NCBI RefSeq assembly: GCF_002846335.1
Contig: NZ_PJMQ01000001.1
Location: forward strand, 1,488,001-1,552,000
Length of the DNA stretch: 64,000 nt
Source of the DNA: Janthinobacterium sp. 61
GTDB taxonomy: Bacteria > Pseudomonadota > Gammaproteobacteria > Burkholderiales > Burkholderiaceae_D
Direction: 5' to 3'
The notes below the pieces were generated by a model. That model ran no database searches. It saw only the letters and a program-made list of their open reading frames with translations, and was not told where the DNA came from. A program made the translations under genes and the position numbers. Shown here one piece after another: positions 29,088 to 40,182 of this stretch; the first letter of the stretch is position 1, and every line of letters begins with the position of its first letter.

Positions 29088-29348
29088 TTACTTTTTCTTC
29101 ATCATTTCCTGACAGTCCTTCATCATTTGATCCATTTTTTCATACATTTTCGGATCCATTTGATGATCCTTTTTTGGCTCCATCTGATGTTCCATTCCAG
29201 CTTGCGGGGCTTTATTGGCCGCTCGCATCATTTGCGCCTGCTTGGCCTTGCGCCCTTGCTCAATCAGTTGCCAGTCCGGGCCAGCGAAGGCGGGAAATGC
29301 AGTGCTAAGAGTGCTGATACAGAGCAGCGTAAGTAGTAATTTTTTCAT
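29088..29348 (-). CDS. small exported Met-rich protein, 86 aa
   Basis: The product has a signal peptide (cleavage about 'AFAGPDW') and a mature part of about 64 residues dominated by Met, Lys and His ('MEHQMEPKKDHQMDPKMYE', 'MDQMMKDCQEMMKKK'). Evenly spaced Met and one Cys on a helix would bind Cu(I) or Ag(I). It is the last gene of the cus group, 58 bases after the preceding hypothetical gene. No named family recognised. Confidence 0.75.
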   Translation of the reverse strand: MKKLLLTLLCISTLSTAFPAFAGPDWQLIEQGRKAKQAQMMRAANKAPQAGMEHQMEPKKDHQMDPKMYEKMDQMMKDCQEMMKKK

Positions 29349-29406
29349 GATAGACTCCTCGATAAACTAATTTGATGTATGCATCGTCATCCCCATGGTC
29401 AAGTGG

Positions 29407-29766
29407 CTAATTCAACCATCGACAATACAAAAGCCGCAGCGCAACTGCGGGAACGTCTGACATATCAGAAAAAAAATCACTTCTATCCGTTTGCGAAACA
29501 AAACGCATCGTAGCAGTGGTAGCACCGAGATCCGGATAGTCGCCGCCTGCGTTATGGTCGGCAAAAGGTGGTCCCATATAGCAGAAGGCGCATGTCTGGC
29601 AGCTTGGCATGGCCATCGGCTGCGCAATCGCCGCAGATGCAGGCATGTCGTTTTGCAGTGGAAACGCCGGTATATGGCTGCACCAGATAAAACCGAACAA
29701 CACCACCGCACACCTCACGAAATACACGAGGTGCTTAGCCGAGCGGTAGGTGCCGAACGGTCTCAT
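29407..29766 (-). CDS. hypothetical Cys-rich membrane/exported protein, 119 aa
   Basis: ATG 29766 lies five bases from the cusA stop and uses a GAGGAG site inside cusA. There is one N-terminal hydrophobic helix (about residues 14-31, signal or anchor) and then 'PSCQTCAFCYMGPP', three Cys within seven residues, which could bind metal. The tail has no recognised domain. Its coupling to cusA suggests an accessory to copper or silver efflux. Confidence 0.6.
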   Translation of the reverse strand: MRPFGTYRSAKHLVYFVRCAVVLFGFIWCSHIPAFPLQNDMPASAAIAQPMAMPSCQTCAFCYMGPPFADHNAGGDYPDLGATTATMRFVSQTDRSDFFSDMSDVPAVALRLLYCRWLN

Positions 29767-29771
29767 GACGG

Positions 29772-32700
29772 CTAATTCTCCTCTGCTGCTGCCGAGCCGG
29801 CGGCACGGATCTGACGCCGACGAAGCAGCAGATAAACCGCAGGGACCACAAACATGGACAACAACGGCGCGGTAATCATGCCGCCAACCATCGGCGCGGC
29901 GATGCGCTGCATGACCTCCGACCCGGTGCCGGTGCCCAGCATAATCGGCACCAGGCCGGCGATAATGACCGCCACCGTCATTGCCTTGGGCCTCACGCGC
30001 AAGACCGCCCCTTCACGAATTGCATCGAGCAGATCGGTTTCACTAGCGTTACCATTCGCCAGACGTTCATCCCAGGCATGCTTTAAATAAAGCAGCATGA
30101 TTACGCCGAATTCGGCCGAGACGCCAGCCAACGCGATGAAGCCGACGCCGCCGGCGACTGACAGGTGATAGTCGAGCAACCACAGTAGCCAAATGCCGCC
30201 GGCCAGCGCAAACGGCAGCGTTGCCATGATCAAGGCCGCTTCATCGAAGCGCTTGAAGGTCAAATAAAGCAGCACGAAGATAATAAGCAAGGTCGCTGGC
30301 ACGACGATTTTGAGTTTTTCAGTGGCACGCTCTAGATATTCGAACTGCCCCGACCATGCAATGGAGTAACCCGCCGGCAATTTGACTTCCCTGGCGACGA
30401 CTTGCTTCATGTCATACACAGTCGAACTCAAGTCGCGATCGCGAATATCGACATACACCCAGCCTGACAGCCGGGCATTTTCACTCTTGAGCATCGGTGG
30501 GCCGTCGTCGATGCGGATCGCGGCGACATCACCCAGCCGGATTTGCGCCCCCCGCTCTGTCAGCACCGGTAGCTGGCGCAGTTTCTCAATTGAGTCGCGC
30601 ACCTCGCGTGGATAGCGCACATTAATCGGGAAACGCTGCAATCCTTCAACAGTTTCACCGATATTGTCGCCGCCGATCGCCGCCGACACCACGCTTTGCA
30701 CGTCTGCTATATTCAAGCCATAGCGGGCGGCCGCGTCGCGATCGATGTTGACGTCGATGTACCGTCCGCCGTTCAGGCGCTCGGCCAGCGCTGAGGAGAC
30801 ACCCGGCACCTTCTTGACTGCGCGTTCTATCTCACCAGTGATGCGGTCAATTTCCTGCAAGCTAACGCCTGCGACCTTGACGCCGACCGGGCTTTTTATG
30901 CCGGTGGCCAGCATGTCAATCCGGTTGCGGATCGGCGGCACCCAGATGTTGGACAGCCCAGGCACCTTGACGGTGCGGTCCAGTTCCTGTATCAATTTTT
31001 CCGGCGTCATGCCAGGGCGCCACTGATCGCGCGGCTTGAACTGGATCATGGTTTCGAACATTTCCAGCGGCGCCGGATCAGTGGCGCTCTCGGCTCGACC
31101 GGCCTTGCCGAAGACGCTTTGTACCTCTGGTACCGTTTTAATCAGCCGGTCAGTCTGCTGCAACAACTGCGCGACCTTGCCGGCCGACAGACCGGGCAAC
31201 GCCGACGGCATGTACAGCACATCGCCTTCATCCAATGGCGGCATGAATTCGCCGCCGAGCCGGGTCATGGGCCAGATCGTGATGGCTGCTACCAGTGCTG
31301 CCGCCAGCAAAGTCAGCTTTGGAAAACGCAGTACGACATCGAGCAAGGGGCGGTATAGCGCGACCAGGAAACGATTGAGGGGATTCTTTTGCTCATCGGG
31401 AATCCGGCCGCGGATCAGATAGCCCATTAAAATGGGAATCAGCGTCACCGCCAGTCCAGCCGCCGCCGCCATCGCATACGTCTTGGTAAAGGCCAGCGGC
31501 GAAAACAGACGGCCCTCTTGCGCTTCCAGAGTGAACACGGGAATAAACGAGAGAACGATGATCAAAAGCGAAAAGAACAGTGCTGGTCCAACCTCAACAG
31601 CAGCGTCGCCAATGACGCGCCAATGCTCATGACCCTTTAGCTGTTTACCTGGATGGGCATGATTCCAGGCTTCAATATGCTTATGGGCATTCTCGATCAT
31701 CACCACGGCGGCATCGACCATCGCGCCTACAGCAATGGCGATACCGCCCAGCGACATGATATTGGCGTTGACTCCCTGGTAGTACATGACGATAAAGGCG
31801 ATCAGGATGCCGATCGGCAGCGTGATGATGGCCACCAGCGCCGAGCGCAAGTGAAACAGGAACAGCGCACAGACCACAGCGACGACAATGAATTCCTCGA
31901 TCAGCTTTTCTTTCAGGTTGGTCACAGCGCGCTTGATCAGGTTCGATCGGTCGTAGGTGGGGATGATCTCGACGCCGGGCGGAAGGCTCGCTTTTAGCTT
32001 TTCCAGCTTGACCTTGACGGCATCGATGGTTTCCAGCGCATTTTTCCCGGAACGCATGATGATCACGCCGCCAGCAACTTCGCCCTCACCATTCAAATCG
32101 GCAATCCCGCGCCGCATCTCTGGCCCGATCTGGATGCGCGCGACATCGCCCAGCCGGACCGATACGCCAGCGTCAGTCGTCATCAACGGAATCTTGCGGA
32201 AGTCGTCAAGCGACTTCAGATAACCAGAGGCCCGTACCATGTATTCGGCCTCGCCCAATTCCAGCACGGAACCGCCCGTTTCCTGGTTGGCTTTCTGCAC
32301 GGCATCGATAATTTTGCCATGTGGGATGTTAAAGGCGCGCATCTTGTCTGGATCGAGCACGATCTGGTACTGACGCACCATGCCGCCAATGCTGGCCACT
32401 TCCGAGACGTTGGGCACCGCTTTCAACTCATACTTGAGAAACCAGTCCTGCAAGGCGCGCAATTGCGACAAATCGGTCTTGCCGCTACGGTCGACCAGCG
32501 CATATTCATAGACCCAGCCGACGCCGGTCGCATCTGGTCCGAGCGCGGTTTTTGCCTGCGGTGGCAGGCGTGACTGCACCTGGTTCAGATATTCCAACAC
32601 CCGTGAACGCGCCCAGTACGGATCGGTACCGTCTTCAAACAGAATGTAGACGAAGGAGTCACCGAAAAACGAGTATCCGCGCACCGTCTTGGCACCCGGC

Positions 32701-32927
32701 ACCGACAGCATGGTGGTGGTCAGTGGATACGTGACCTGGTTCTCGACGATTTGCGGCGCTTGCCCCGGATAGCTGGTGCGGATAATAACCTGCACGTCCG
32801 ACAGGTCGGGAATGGCATCGAGCGGCGTGCGCGCCAGCGACCAAATGCCCCAGACCGTAATGAATACAGTCGCCAACAAGACCAGAAAACGGTTGCTGAT
32901 AGACCAGCGGATCAGTTTTGTGATCAT
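29772..32927 (-). CDS. cusA: Cu/Ag RND efflux pump CusA/SilA
   Basis: This 1,051-residue inner-membrane pump has the full RND layout of twelve helices and two large periplasmic loops. The helix 4 segment '[16 protein letters not shown]' contains the proton-relay Asp and is typical of the monovalent-copper/silver subclass. The three Met that bind Cu(I) in E. coli CusA appear to be kept, in '[11 protein letters not shown]', '[11 protein letters not shown]' and '[17 protein letters not shown]'. It overlaps cusB by four bases and expels Cu(I)/Ag(I) from the periplasm or inner-membrane face through CusC. Confidence 0.96.
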   Translation of the reverse strand: MITKLIRWSISNRFLVLLATVFITVWGIWSLARTPLDAIPDLSDVQVIIRTSYPGQAPQIVENQVTYPLTTTMLSVPGAKTVRGYSFFGDSFVYILFEDGTDPYWARSRVLEYLNQVQSRLPPQAKTALGPDATGVGWVYEYALVDRSGKTDLSQLRALQDWFLKYELKAVPNVSEVASIGGMVRQYQIVLDPDKMRAFNIPHGKIIDAVQKANQETGGSVLELGEAEYMVRASGYLKSLDDFRKIPLMTTDAGVSVRLGDVARIQIGPEMRRGIADLNGEGEVAGGVIIMRSGKNALETIDAVKVKLEKLKASLPPGVEIIPTYDRSNLIKRAVTNLKEKLIEEFIVVAVVCALFLFHLRSALVAIITLPIGILIAFIVMYYQGVNANIMSLGGIAIAVGAMVDAAVVMIENAHKHIEAWNHAHPGKQLKGHEHWRVIGDAAVEVGPALFFSLLIIVLSFIPVFTLEAQEGRLFSPLAFTKTYAMAAAAGLAVTLIPILMGYLIRGRIPDEQKNPLNRFLVALYRPLLDVVLRFPKLTLLAAALVAAITIWPMTRLGGEFMPPLDEGDVLYMPSALPGLSAGKVAQLLQQTDRLIKTVPEVQSVFGKAGRAESATDPAPLEMFETMIQFKPRDQWRPGMTPEKLIQELDRTVKVPGLSNIWVPPIRNRIDMLATGIKSPVGVKVAGVSLQEIDRITGEIERAVKKVPGVSSALAERLNGGRYIDVNIDRDAAARYGLNIADVQSVVSAAIGGDNIGETVEGLQRFPINVRYPREVRDSIEKLRQLPVLTERGAQIRLGDVAAIRIDDGPPMLKSENARLSGWVYVDIRDRDLSSTVYDMKQVVAREVKLPAGYSIAWSGQFEYLERATEKLKIVVPATLLIIFVLLYLTFKRFDEAALIMATLPFALAGGIWLLWLLDYHLSVAGGVGFIALAGVSAEFGVIMLLYLKHAWDERLANGNASETDLLDAIREGAVLRVRPKAMTVAVIIAGLVPIMLGTGTGSEVMQRIAAPMVGGMITAPLLSMFVVPAVYLLLRRRQIRAAGSAAAEEN

Positions 32928-34495
32928 TTCGCCACTCCCGCGGGTGCTTTCATGCCACCCATGGGTTTATTTTCGGGTTTCGGCGCACCGGAGGTCGGCG
33001 CAATGGCCACGATCTCAAAGCTGCCATCCTCGCCTTGCTGGATGTCGAAGGCGACTCGGTCACCTATGCCAATATTGCGCTGCAAGCCCGTGGAAGACAC
33101 TTTGAAACCCATCGTCATCGCCCCCCACTGCAGCGACGTGATAGGGCCATGCGAAATGGTGATTTCATCCTTGCCGATCTGTTCGACCTTGCCTACCCCA
33201 TGGTGGCGCGGAAGTGCCTTGTCTGCGTCAGGGGACTGCGTATCGCTCATGCGTGTCGTCGTTCCCTTCAGGCTGGCCTCGGAATCGATCAAGAACTGCG
33301 CCGAGACGACCACTTTCTGACCAGCGGATAGGCCCTTGCGAATTTCGGTGAGACCACTGCCTTCGCTGCCGACCTCCACATCGACGGGCATAAACTTGCC
33401 GCCCTCCTGGGCAAGCATGACAACGCTGCGCGTACCCGTCTGGATGACTGCCTCCGACGGCACCTGCAAAACATCGGTGCCACTGTTTGACGCGAAGGTC
33501 AGAGTAGCAAACATACCGGGCAACAACTGAGCGCCGGGGTTAGCCAGCTCCACACGGGCTTTCAGGGTTCGCGTCGCGGCATTAACTTCCGGCAAAATGG
33601 CACCCACCTTGCCCTTGAAAATAGTTCCGGGTAGCGCCTGTACCTGCGCTTCGACGGCGTCACCAGGGCGAACCTTGGCCGCCACGCTTTCGGGAACCTC
33701 CGCGTTGACCCATACTGTCGCAAGTCCATTGATGCGAAACAGCGGCGCACCAGCGGAGACGGTCATTCCTTCGCGGGCGCCAAGCTCTGCGATCACACCG
33801 CTGATGGGTGCTGAAACCGTCAAGCGAGGATGGACCTTTCCACTTGACTCGACTAGCCGGATTTGCCCCTCACTCATACCAACTAGCCGCATGCGCTGGC
33901 GGGCAGCGTCGACCAGGGATGCTGTTTCATTGCCTTGCATACGACGGCTTGCCAGATAGTCTTCTTGTGCCGCGATCCAGTCAGGGACATACAAGTCAGC
34001 CAAGGGTTGCCCCTTTTCCACCGGATCGAGCAGGGCACGCGCATACAAGCGCTCTACAAATCCACCGCTACGCGCCTGCACCAGTGCCACGTCGCGCTCG
34101 TTATAGGCAACGTTACCGACGGCAACCAAGCCGGCGGACATCCTTCCTGATGTGACGAGCGCTGTGCGCACTCCCAGGTTTTGCTGGACCCGCGGGCTAA
34201 TCGTAACATTACTGTCCTCACCATCCCCCGCAGCATAGACGGGCACCAGCGGCATATCCATGAACGGTGACTTACCGGGTTTGTCAAACTTCTGGCCCGG
34301 CACCATGGGGTCATGCCAATATAATGGTTTCTTGTTGGCAGCACTCGCGGCGCCTGCTGCGTTGCCGGATACCGCCTTGACGTCACCTGTAGATACTGTC
34401 TGATGTGCTTGTCGTAAACCAAACTGGTAACCGGCATAAGCGACCGCTGCAAGGGATCCCGCAAGTACCAGGACGCGTAATTTCTTATTGTTCAT
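32924..34495 (-). CDS. cusB: membrane-fusion protein CusB with fused CusF domain
   Basis: The 523-residue protein has an N-terminal membrane anchor, a heavy-metal-binding segment ('[20 protein letters not shown]') with the Met ligands of CusB, a lipoyl/alpha-hairpin/beta-barrel adaptor region, and about 70 C-terminal residues that form a CusF domain: '[20 protein letters not shown]', with His, Trp and two Met in place. The chaperone is thus built into the adaptor, as in some SilB proteins. It overlaps both cusA and cusC by four bases. Confidence 0.94.
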   Translation of the reverse strand: MNNKKLRVLVLAGSLAAVAYAGYQFGLRQAHQTVSTGDVKAVSGNAAGAASAANKKPLYWHDPMVPGQKFDKPGKSPFMDMPLVPVYAAGDGEDSNVTISPRVQQNLGVRTALVTSGRMSAGLVAVGNVAYNERDVALVQARSGGFVERLYARALLDPVEKGQPLADLYVPDWIAAQEDYLASRRMQGNETASLVDAARQRMRLVGMSEGQIRLVESSGKVHPRLTVSAPISGVIAELGAREGMTVSAGAPLFRINGLATVWVNAEVPESVAAKVRPGDAVEAQVQALPGTIFKGKVGAILPEVNAATRTLKARVELANPGAQLLPGMFATLTFASNSGTDVLQVPSEAVIQTGTRSVVMLAQEGGKFMPVDVEVGSEGSGLTEIRKGLSAGQKVVVSAQFLIDSEASLKGTTTRMSDTQSPDADKALPRHHGVGKVEQIGKDEITISHGPITSLQWGAMTMGFKVSSTGLQRNIGIGDRVAFDIQQGEDGSFEIVAIAPTSGAPKPENKPMGGMKAPAGVAK

Positions 34496-35841
34496 TTGAA
34501 TTCCTGCTGGCGATGTACTGCGGAAATCTGCGTGATTGCGATGTCGGGAAAGAGGAAGCGAAGCTGTGCCCAGAACTGGGCTGTATTCATCTGCAACTGC
34601 AGCAACTGAACGTGCATGTCCGCACTGTTACGCCTGGCAGCGAGCACCTCAGCCAAAGAGGCTTTTCCGCCACGATAAGAGGCCAGGACCGCTTGGCTTC
34701 GCTTGTCGGCAAGGGGCAATAGCTGGAGCGCGTAGCGCTCGCTACGTTCTTGGCCACTCCTCCATTCGATGAGCAAGGCACGGATGTTGGCGGCATCTTC
34801 TCGCAGCAGTTCGTCGCGTTCGCTCCTCGCTTGTTCGACCAAGGCGAGTTTGGAGCCTAGTTCGCGGTCCTGCCGGTTTTTGCGATCCCACTGTAATGGC
34901 AGGGATAGGCCAACGGAGACCATGTTCGAGTAGGCCGCGCCGCGCTGCTGGAATGCGAACTCGATACTCCAGTCCGGATGCCGATTCGCTTGCGCCAGAT
35001 TGACGTCGGCCTGGGCGACTTCTTCCTGCCGATTCAACACCATGATCTGCGGGCGGTGCGCCAGTTCAGTGTCGAGCAACACCGGGTCCAGAGGGATGGT
35101 GCCCAAGTCGGGCATGCTGGAATCGGCAAGTTCGCCGCTGCTGCCAGTCCAACGCACCAGCATGTTTTTTGCCGTATTGAGGTCGCGTTCGACCTGACTG
35201 GCTCGGTCCTCAAGGGTTAACAAGGCAGAACGCGCAGCCAGCACGTCGGCCTGGCTGCCACGCCCGCCCCGATAGGCGGCCGTAGCGGCGTCAATTTCCT
35301 GGCGGGAAAAGACCACTTGTTCTGTCAGAACTACTGACATTTTCCGAATGTAGTAGACGTTGAGCCAGGAGATCGCCGTGTCGCGCTGAATCGCGGCGAG
35401 TGCGACATCTTTTTGCGCCTGCGCCTTGTCGGCTTCGCGCTCAAGACGTGCGGAACGCCAGCGCAATTTATCGGCGCGTGTCAGTTCCTGCGAAATGCCG
35501 ATGCGCCGCATCGTCATGAAATCCCCGCTCAAACTAAAGCGATCGGTGCCACTTAAGGGCACATTATCGATGCCGACCTTGAGAGTGGGATCGGGGCGCT
35601 GCGCCACTGCTACCGCCATTTCGTGTGCGGCGACAGTTGCCTGGTCCTGCGCATGAAGTTGGCGCGAGCGGGCGACAGCCTGCTGCAGCGCCTCGGTGAA
35701 GGTGACTGGCTGGGGGGCCGCGCGCGCATCATGAACGAAGGCAAGCAGCGGAACAGTAAGGGCGAGAGTTAACGCCGTCTTCATGAATGGGTGAAGGCGG
35801 ACGATGCGTGCATTTGTATGCACGGTGTACGGGATTGACAT
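34492..35841 (-). CDS. cusC: TolC-family outer-membrane factor CusC
   Basis: The 449-residue protein has TolC repeats: 'FTEALQQAVARSRQLHAQDQ' and 'VSVGLSLPLQWDRKNRQDRE', followed by long helical hairpins ('YRGGRGSQADVLAARSALL' and 'YRGGKASLAEVLAARRNSAD'). The ATG at 35841 is chosen for its GGAG site; an internal ATG at 35784 would give a more compact signal peptide ('KTALTLALTVPLLAF'). It forms the outer-membrane duct for CusBA and is translated in an overlapping chain cusC-cusB-cusA. Confidence 0.92.
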   Translation of the reverse strand: MSIPYTVHTNARIVRLHPFMKTALTLALTVPLLAFVHDARAAPQPVTFTEALQQAVARSRQLHAQDQATVAAHEMAVAVAQRPDPTLKVGIDNVPLSGTDRFSLSGDFMTMRRIGISQELTRADKLRWRSARLEREADKAQAQKDVALAAIQRDTAISWLNVYYIRKMSVVLTEQVVFSRQEIDAATAAYRGGRGSQADVLAARSALLTLEDRASQVERDLNTAKNMLVRWTGSSGELADSSMPDLGTIPLDPVLLDTELAHRPQIMVLNRQEEVAQADVNLAQANRHPDWSIEFAFQQRGAAYSNMVSVGLSLPLQWDRKNRQDRELGSKLALVEQARSERDELLREDAANIRALLIEWRSGQERSERYALQLLPLADKRSQAVLASYRGGKASLAEVLAARRNSADMHVQLLQLQMNTAQFWAQLRFLFPDIAITQISAVHRQQEFK

Positions 35842-35918
35842 GGCAGCTCCAGAATGCGATGGGAGGCATCGCCTTGTCGAACCCGACAAGGCGATGGCGA
35901 TCTAGGCAGTCTGGAGTG

Positions 35919-36335
35919 TTAAATACGGAAACAGCAATGGCGGATAGCGATAGGCGGTGCCGTTGGCCTCGCCAAGGTAATGAGCAAAGGAGGTTTTGCT
36001 GAATACACTACGGGAGTGTCATAAATAGCTAACGTCAGAAGCAGGACAACAGGTACGAAAGATGGGTGGTCGGCGACAGGCGTCTTGTCCAGCGACTGCC
36101 TGGACGCATCCCCCACAGCATAAATTTGACACAACGTCGACTGGTCAGTGTCCATGCCGGCGCAGTCTGTCATCGCGGGCATCGCAGACACCCCAACACC
36201 TGCGGATGTAACGGAACTACCGACTCCCATCGGTACGCCGGGGCATAGGTATGAAGCGACCGCATGCTGCATGAACAGCATGCTAAGTATCGCGACAAGA
36301 GCCGTGAACAATCGCACTGTGCGGGAGGTCTTCAT
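35919..36335 (-). CDS. hypothetical exported Cys-containing protein, 138 aa
   Basis: The product has a signal peptide ('ALVAILSMLFMQHAVA') and a mature part with 'SYLCPGVPMG', 'TDCAGMDTDQSTLCQIYA', a second hydrophobic segment and 'IRHCCFRI' at the end. The spaced Cys and Met suggest copper binding or a redox role. It is the first gene of the cus operon, 77 bases before cusC. Similar small genes often head cus operons in Burkholderiales; the function is unknown. Confidence 0.65.
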   Translation of the reverse strand: MKTSRTVRLFTALVAILSMLFMQHAVASYLCPGVPMGVGSSVTSAGVGVSAMPAMTDCAGMDTDQSTLCQIYAVGDASRQSLDKTPVADHPSFVPVVLLLTLAIYDTPVVYSAKPPLLITLARPTAPPIAIRHCCFRI

Positions 36336-36361
36336 AAACTATCTAAACGGATGATATTCGT

Positions 36362-36390
36362 AGCCTAGGTTGTATCAAACCAACTGTCAA
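36362..36390 (-). promoter_or_regulatory. candidate cus operon promoter
   Basis: Read on the minus strand, TTGACA (36385-36390) and TAGGCT (36362-36367) are 17 bases apart. The -35 box is perfect, the -10 box weak, as expected for an activated promoter. TGACAG occurs again about 19 bases upstream, which could be a regulator half site. The start of the 138-residue gene is 27 bases below. Confidence 0.45.
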
Positions 36391-36596
36391 GCTATTGCTA
36401 TGCTGTCACTTGACCGTGAGCAAGTACGGATCGAATGACAGATATCATCACTATACGCATTACCATAATGGGAAGGTCAATCAAAGACATATGTCGCCGG
36501 ATTGGAATGCTTTACGTTTAATTGCTTGACAAAAAACTTGCAATCGATGCACCATTTCCAGCAATTCCTTCGCTGGACCGGTGTCGATTGATTTCA

Positions 36597-39569
36597 ATGA
36601 CGAATATCCATGAAACGGCTTATCCACGCCTGAAACAAGAGTTCACTGAGCAGGAGCTCGGGGCGATCTACACGCCTTCGCGCGCACAAATTGACCATAT
36701 CTTCACGCTGTATCGCCAAGCATCGCATCGTACTTTTTTGCTGATCCAACTTATGCTGTTGCAAAGGCTCGGTTATTTCGTCCCTTTGTCGAGCATCCCG
36801 TCTATCGTGGTGCGGCATATCTGCGAACATAGCGGTCTGCGCGTTCCGGCAAAACGAGCGCTGGCGCAATACGATCAATCCGGTAGCAAGACAACACACC
36901 AGCGCCGTCTGCGCGGGTACGTGGGGATCCGGGTGATGGACTCGTCCGATGAATACTGGCTGGAAGATCAGGCCCTGCAGGCTGCCCATACCAAGCAGGA
37001 GCTACCCGACATTATCAATGTCCTGATTGAAGAGTTGGTCCAGCGTCGCCTGGAACTGCCTGGATTCACCTACTTGTTCAGGCTGGCTCGCCATTCCCGT
37101 ACCAGCGTCAATGACGGCATCTATAAGGCGGTGGCTGGCGGATTGCCAACTTGCGTGGTCGAGCGTTTTGAACACATGCTCACTGCGGGTAAGAACCTGC
37201 GCATATGGGATAGCCTCAAACGCGAGCCGAAGCAGCCCAATGTGCGTGCGGTGACGGATTTCCTGGCCCACATTGAGACCATGATCGCGCTGGCGCAGGA
37301 TCTGCCCAATACCGAGGCCATCGCCGCAACCAAGCGTGAACAACTCGTTTTGGAGGCGCGTGCCCTGGATGTGGCGGAAATGCGGCGGCTCAAGCCACTC
37401 AAGCGCCACACCCTCATCGTGCTGCTGATTCAAAGCCAGTTGCAGAAGGCAATGGACGATATCGCCGAAATCTTCATCAAGACCATCCGCAGCTTGCATA
37501 ACGGTGCCGAGGAACGGTTGCGGCAATATCACCTGCAGCACGCCGAACAGATTGAGCGTTTGATCGGACAGTTCCGCGAAGTGCTGACCGTCCTGAGCGA
37601 CGAGGGCAGCGACGAGGAGCGCGTCGCTAGGGTCGAGCAATCCCTCGACGGGGATCTTGGGGCATGGATCACTGAATGCGACGAGCACATGGCGTATGCT
37701 GGCAATAACTATTATCCGTTCATGCTGGTCGGGTATGTTGGCAAGCGCAGCCTGCTCTTCAAGTGCCTCGAAGCGCTCAGTCTGAAATCGAGCTCCCAGG
37801 ATCAGAGCCTGCTGGCGGCGATCGCCATCATCCAAAAGCATCGCTCCAGCCACAAGGAACAACTGCCAGCGGCAGAAGGTGCGCTACCTGAATTGGCACT
37901 GGACTGGATGTCCGATAAGTGGCGCAAGCTGGTTTTTGGCCGAGTCGCAGCCGATGCCCCAGCGAACGTGCATCGCAAGTATTTCGAACTTGCCGTGATG
38001 ACGCAAGTCATGGATGAACTCAAGTCGGGCGATCTGTACGTCGAGCATAGCGGCGACTACGATGATTATCGCAACCACCTGGTGGACTGGGAGCAATACG
38101 AGCGTGAAGTGAAAGCCTATGGTGAACTGGTAGGGCTGTCGGTGGAAGCTCCGGCGTTTGTCGCGCAGTTGCGCGACAAACTCGGCAGTCTAGCGCGCGA
38201 CGTTGACAGCCGATTCCCGCAAAATAGCCTTGCCGATATAGACGAGAGCGGCATTGTGATCCGTCGCATGGAGCGCCCGAAGCCGCCACCCGAACTTGAC
38301 GCCATCGAGCAGATGGTCACCAATGAAATGGATCCGGTGAGCATCCTTGATGTATTGACCGAGACTGAAAAATGGTTGGACTTGCATAAACTCTTCGGTC
38401 CGTTGTCCGGCTTCGAGGCCAAAGTAGACGATCCGCGCAAGCGCTTCATCACTACGTTGTTTTGCTATGGTTGTAACCTGGGCGCCACGCAAACCGCACG
38501 CTCGATCAAGGGACTGAGCCGCAAGCAGGTGGCCTGGCTCAATCTCAAGCATGTCACCGAGCAGCGTCTGGACAAGGCGATCGTCAAGGTGATCAATGCA
38601 TACAACCGCTTCGCATTGCCACGTTATTGGGGGTCGGGAAAGAGCGCGTCGGCCGACGGTACCAAATGGAACATTTACGAGGCTAACCTGCTTTCCGAAT
38701 ACCATATCCGCTACGGTGGATACGGCGGCATTGGCTACTACCATGTGTCCGACAAGTACATCGCGTTGTTCAGTCACTTTATTCCATGCGGCGTCTATGA
38801 GGCGGTTTACATCCTCGATGGGCTAATCAACAACCAGTCGGACATCCAGCCAGATACGCTGCACGGCGATACCCAGGCCCAAAGCACGCCTGTCTTTGGC
38901 CTGGCTTCGCTGCTGGGTATCGACCTGATGCCCCGCATCCGCAATATCAAAGATCTGGTGTTCTTCAAGGCGGACAAGGCCGACCAGTATGACAATATTG
39001 GCAGCCTGTTCCGTGGATCGATCGACTGGGAACTGATCGCGCGCCATATGAAGGACATGCTGCGCGTCGTTATTTCCATCAAAGCGGGCAAGATTGCGCC
39101 ATCGACGATCCTGCGCCGCCTAGGGACCGCTAGCCGCAAGAACAAGCTCTACTACGCGTTCCGCGAGCTCGGTAGGGTACATCGGACAATGTTCCTGCTC
39201 AAGTACATCAACGACGCAGAATTGCGTCGTACCATCCATGCAGCAACCAACAAGAGCGAGGAATTCAACGGCTTCATCAAATGGTTGTTTTTTGGGGGCG
39301 AAGGCATCATTGCCGAAAACGTTCGGCACGAACAGCGCAAGGTTATCAAGTACAACCAGCTCGTTGCGAACATGGTCATCCTGCACAATGTCCATGAGAT
39401 GACGCGGCTCCTCAAGACAATACAGGCAAAGGGATATGTGCTAACGGAGGAGGTGCTTCGCGGCTTAGCGCCATATCGGAAAGGGCACATCAACCGATTC
39501 GGCGAATATATGCTGGACCTTGAACGCGAGGTAGCCCCGATGAATTATAAAGTCGAATTTACCAAATAA
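36597..39569 (+). mobile_element. tnpA: intact Tn3-family transposase
   Basis: The 990-residue protein has normal Tn3-family length. It has the N-terminal DNA-binding domains ('HETAYPRLKQEFTEQELGAI'), a DUF4158/Tn3-type middle region and the DDE nuclease: Asp in 'ADGTKW', Asp in 'LHGDTQ' and Glu in 'NKSEEFN'. ATG 36597 is chosen because it aligns with the start of the homologue at 6387; a TTG 75 bases upstream adds unrelated residues. No resolvase gene adjoins it. It lies at the right edge of the metal island and is plausibly active. Confidence 0.9.
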
Positions 39570-40081
39570 ATCAATTGGTTAGGTCGGTTTTTGCGAAAAA
39601 AACTGCAATCCCGGCCGGCCCTCTTATACGCGCGGTATGTCAGCCCCACCATGCGCTTGCCGCCACTGACGACGGGGCGCAGATTGAAATCGAGGCCCAT
39701 GCCATTGTCCAGGATGAAATCGGCGGGCGTGACGGCGATGCGCTCGTCCTCCATGCCCGTGGAGGTGCATTTAAGCAAACCATTCTCGATATAGCCGATA
39801 TCGTCGATACTGCGCGTGGTGATGGTGATGCGGCGCAGTTGCTGGACATGCGCTTCCGAGCACGGCGCCAGGTCCAGCGCATCGGCGCTGCGCAGGGCCA
39901 TGCTGGCCGAGGCAATCGAACGGTGGGCACGCTCGAGCGCGTAGCCGGCCAGCAGGCGCAGGCGTTCCTGCTCGCCTTGCTCGGCGCGCACGGACGACAG
40001 GTAGAAGGCCAGGCTCAAGGGAGCGGCCACGCCGATGACTGCGACCAGCACGCTGGTGATGATGATGCGTTTTCTGCGCAT
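39545..40081 (-). pseudogene. CSS-motif sensor domain protein, truncated by the island
   Basis: ATG 40081 starts a membrane helix (about 5-28) and a periplasmic CSS-type sensor: 'APCSEAHVQQLRRITITTRS', 'IDDIGYIENGLLKCTSTG' and 'NLRPVVSGGKRMVGLTYRAY'. In complete proteins a second helix and a cytoplasmic EAL phosphodiesterase for cyclic di-GMP follow. Here the frame runs into the transposon end after 'YKRAG' and stops at 39545 with unrelated residues. The missing half may survive left of the window. Confidence 0.75.
39575..39612 (-). repeat. candidate right end of the Tn3-family element
   Basis: On the minus strand the sequence from 39612 begins GGGATTGCAG and runs 38 bases to within six bases of the tnpA stop, the length and position expected for a Tn3-family terminal repeat. 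Beyond 39612 the sequence becomes G+C-rich and continues the interrupted CSS-motif gene. I could not find the matching left repeat in the window, so this is provisional. Confidence 0.35.
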
Positions 40082-40182
40082 GCGATTGCCTGTGGTAGTT
40101 ATATGATTGCCATGTATTTCCTGATGGAATCATATTACAAGCCGAGGCCGTGTACTTGAATATTGCTGAACAGTTACACTTT

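Noticed and set aside
36400..36425. ACTTG-(8)-CAAGT dyad before the cus operon as a MerR-type operator
   Set aside because: Arms are only five bases, the spacing to the promoter is wrong for MerR/CueR control and no such regulator gene is nearby.
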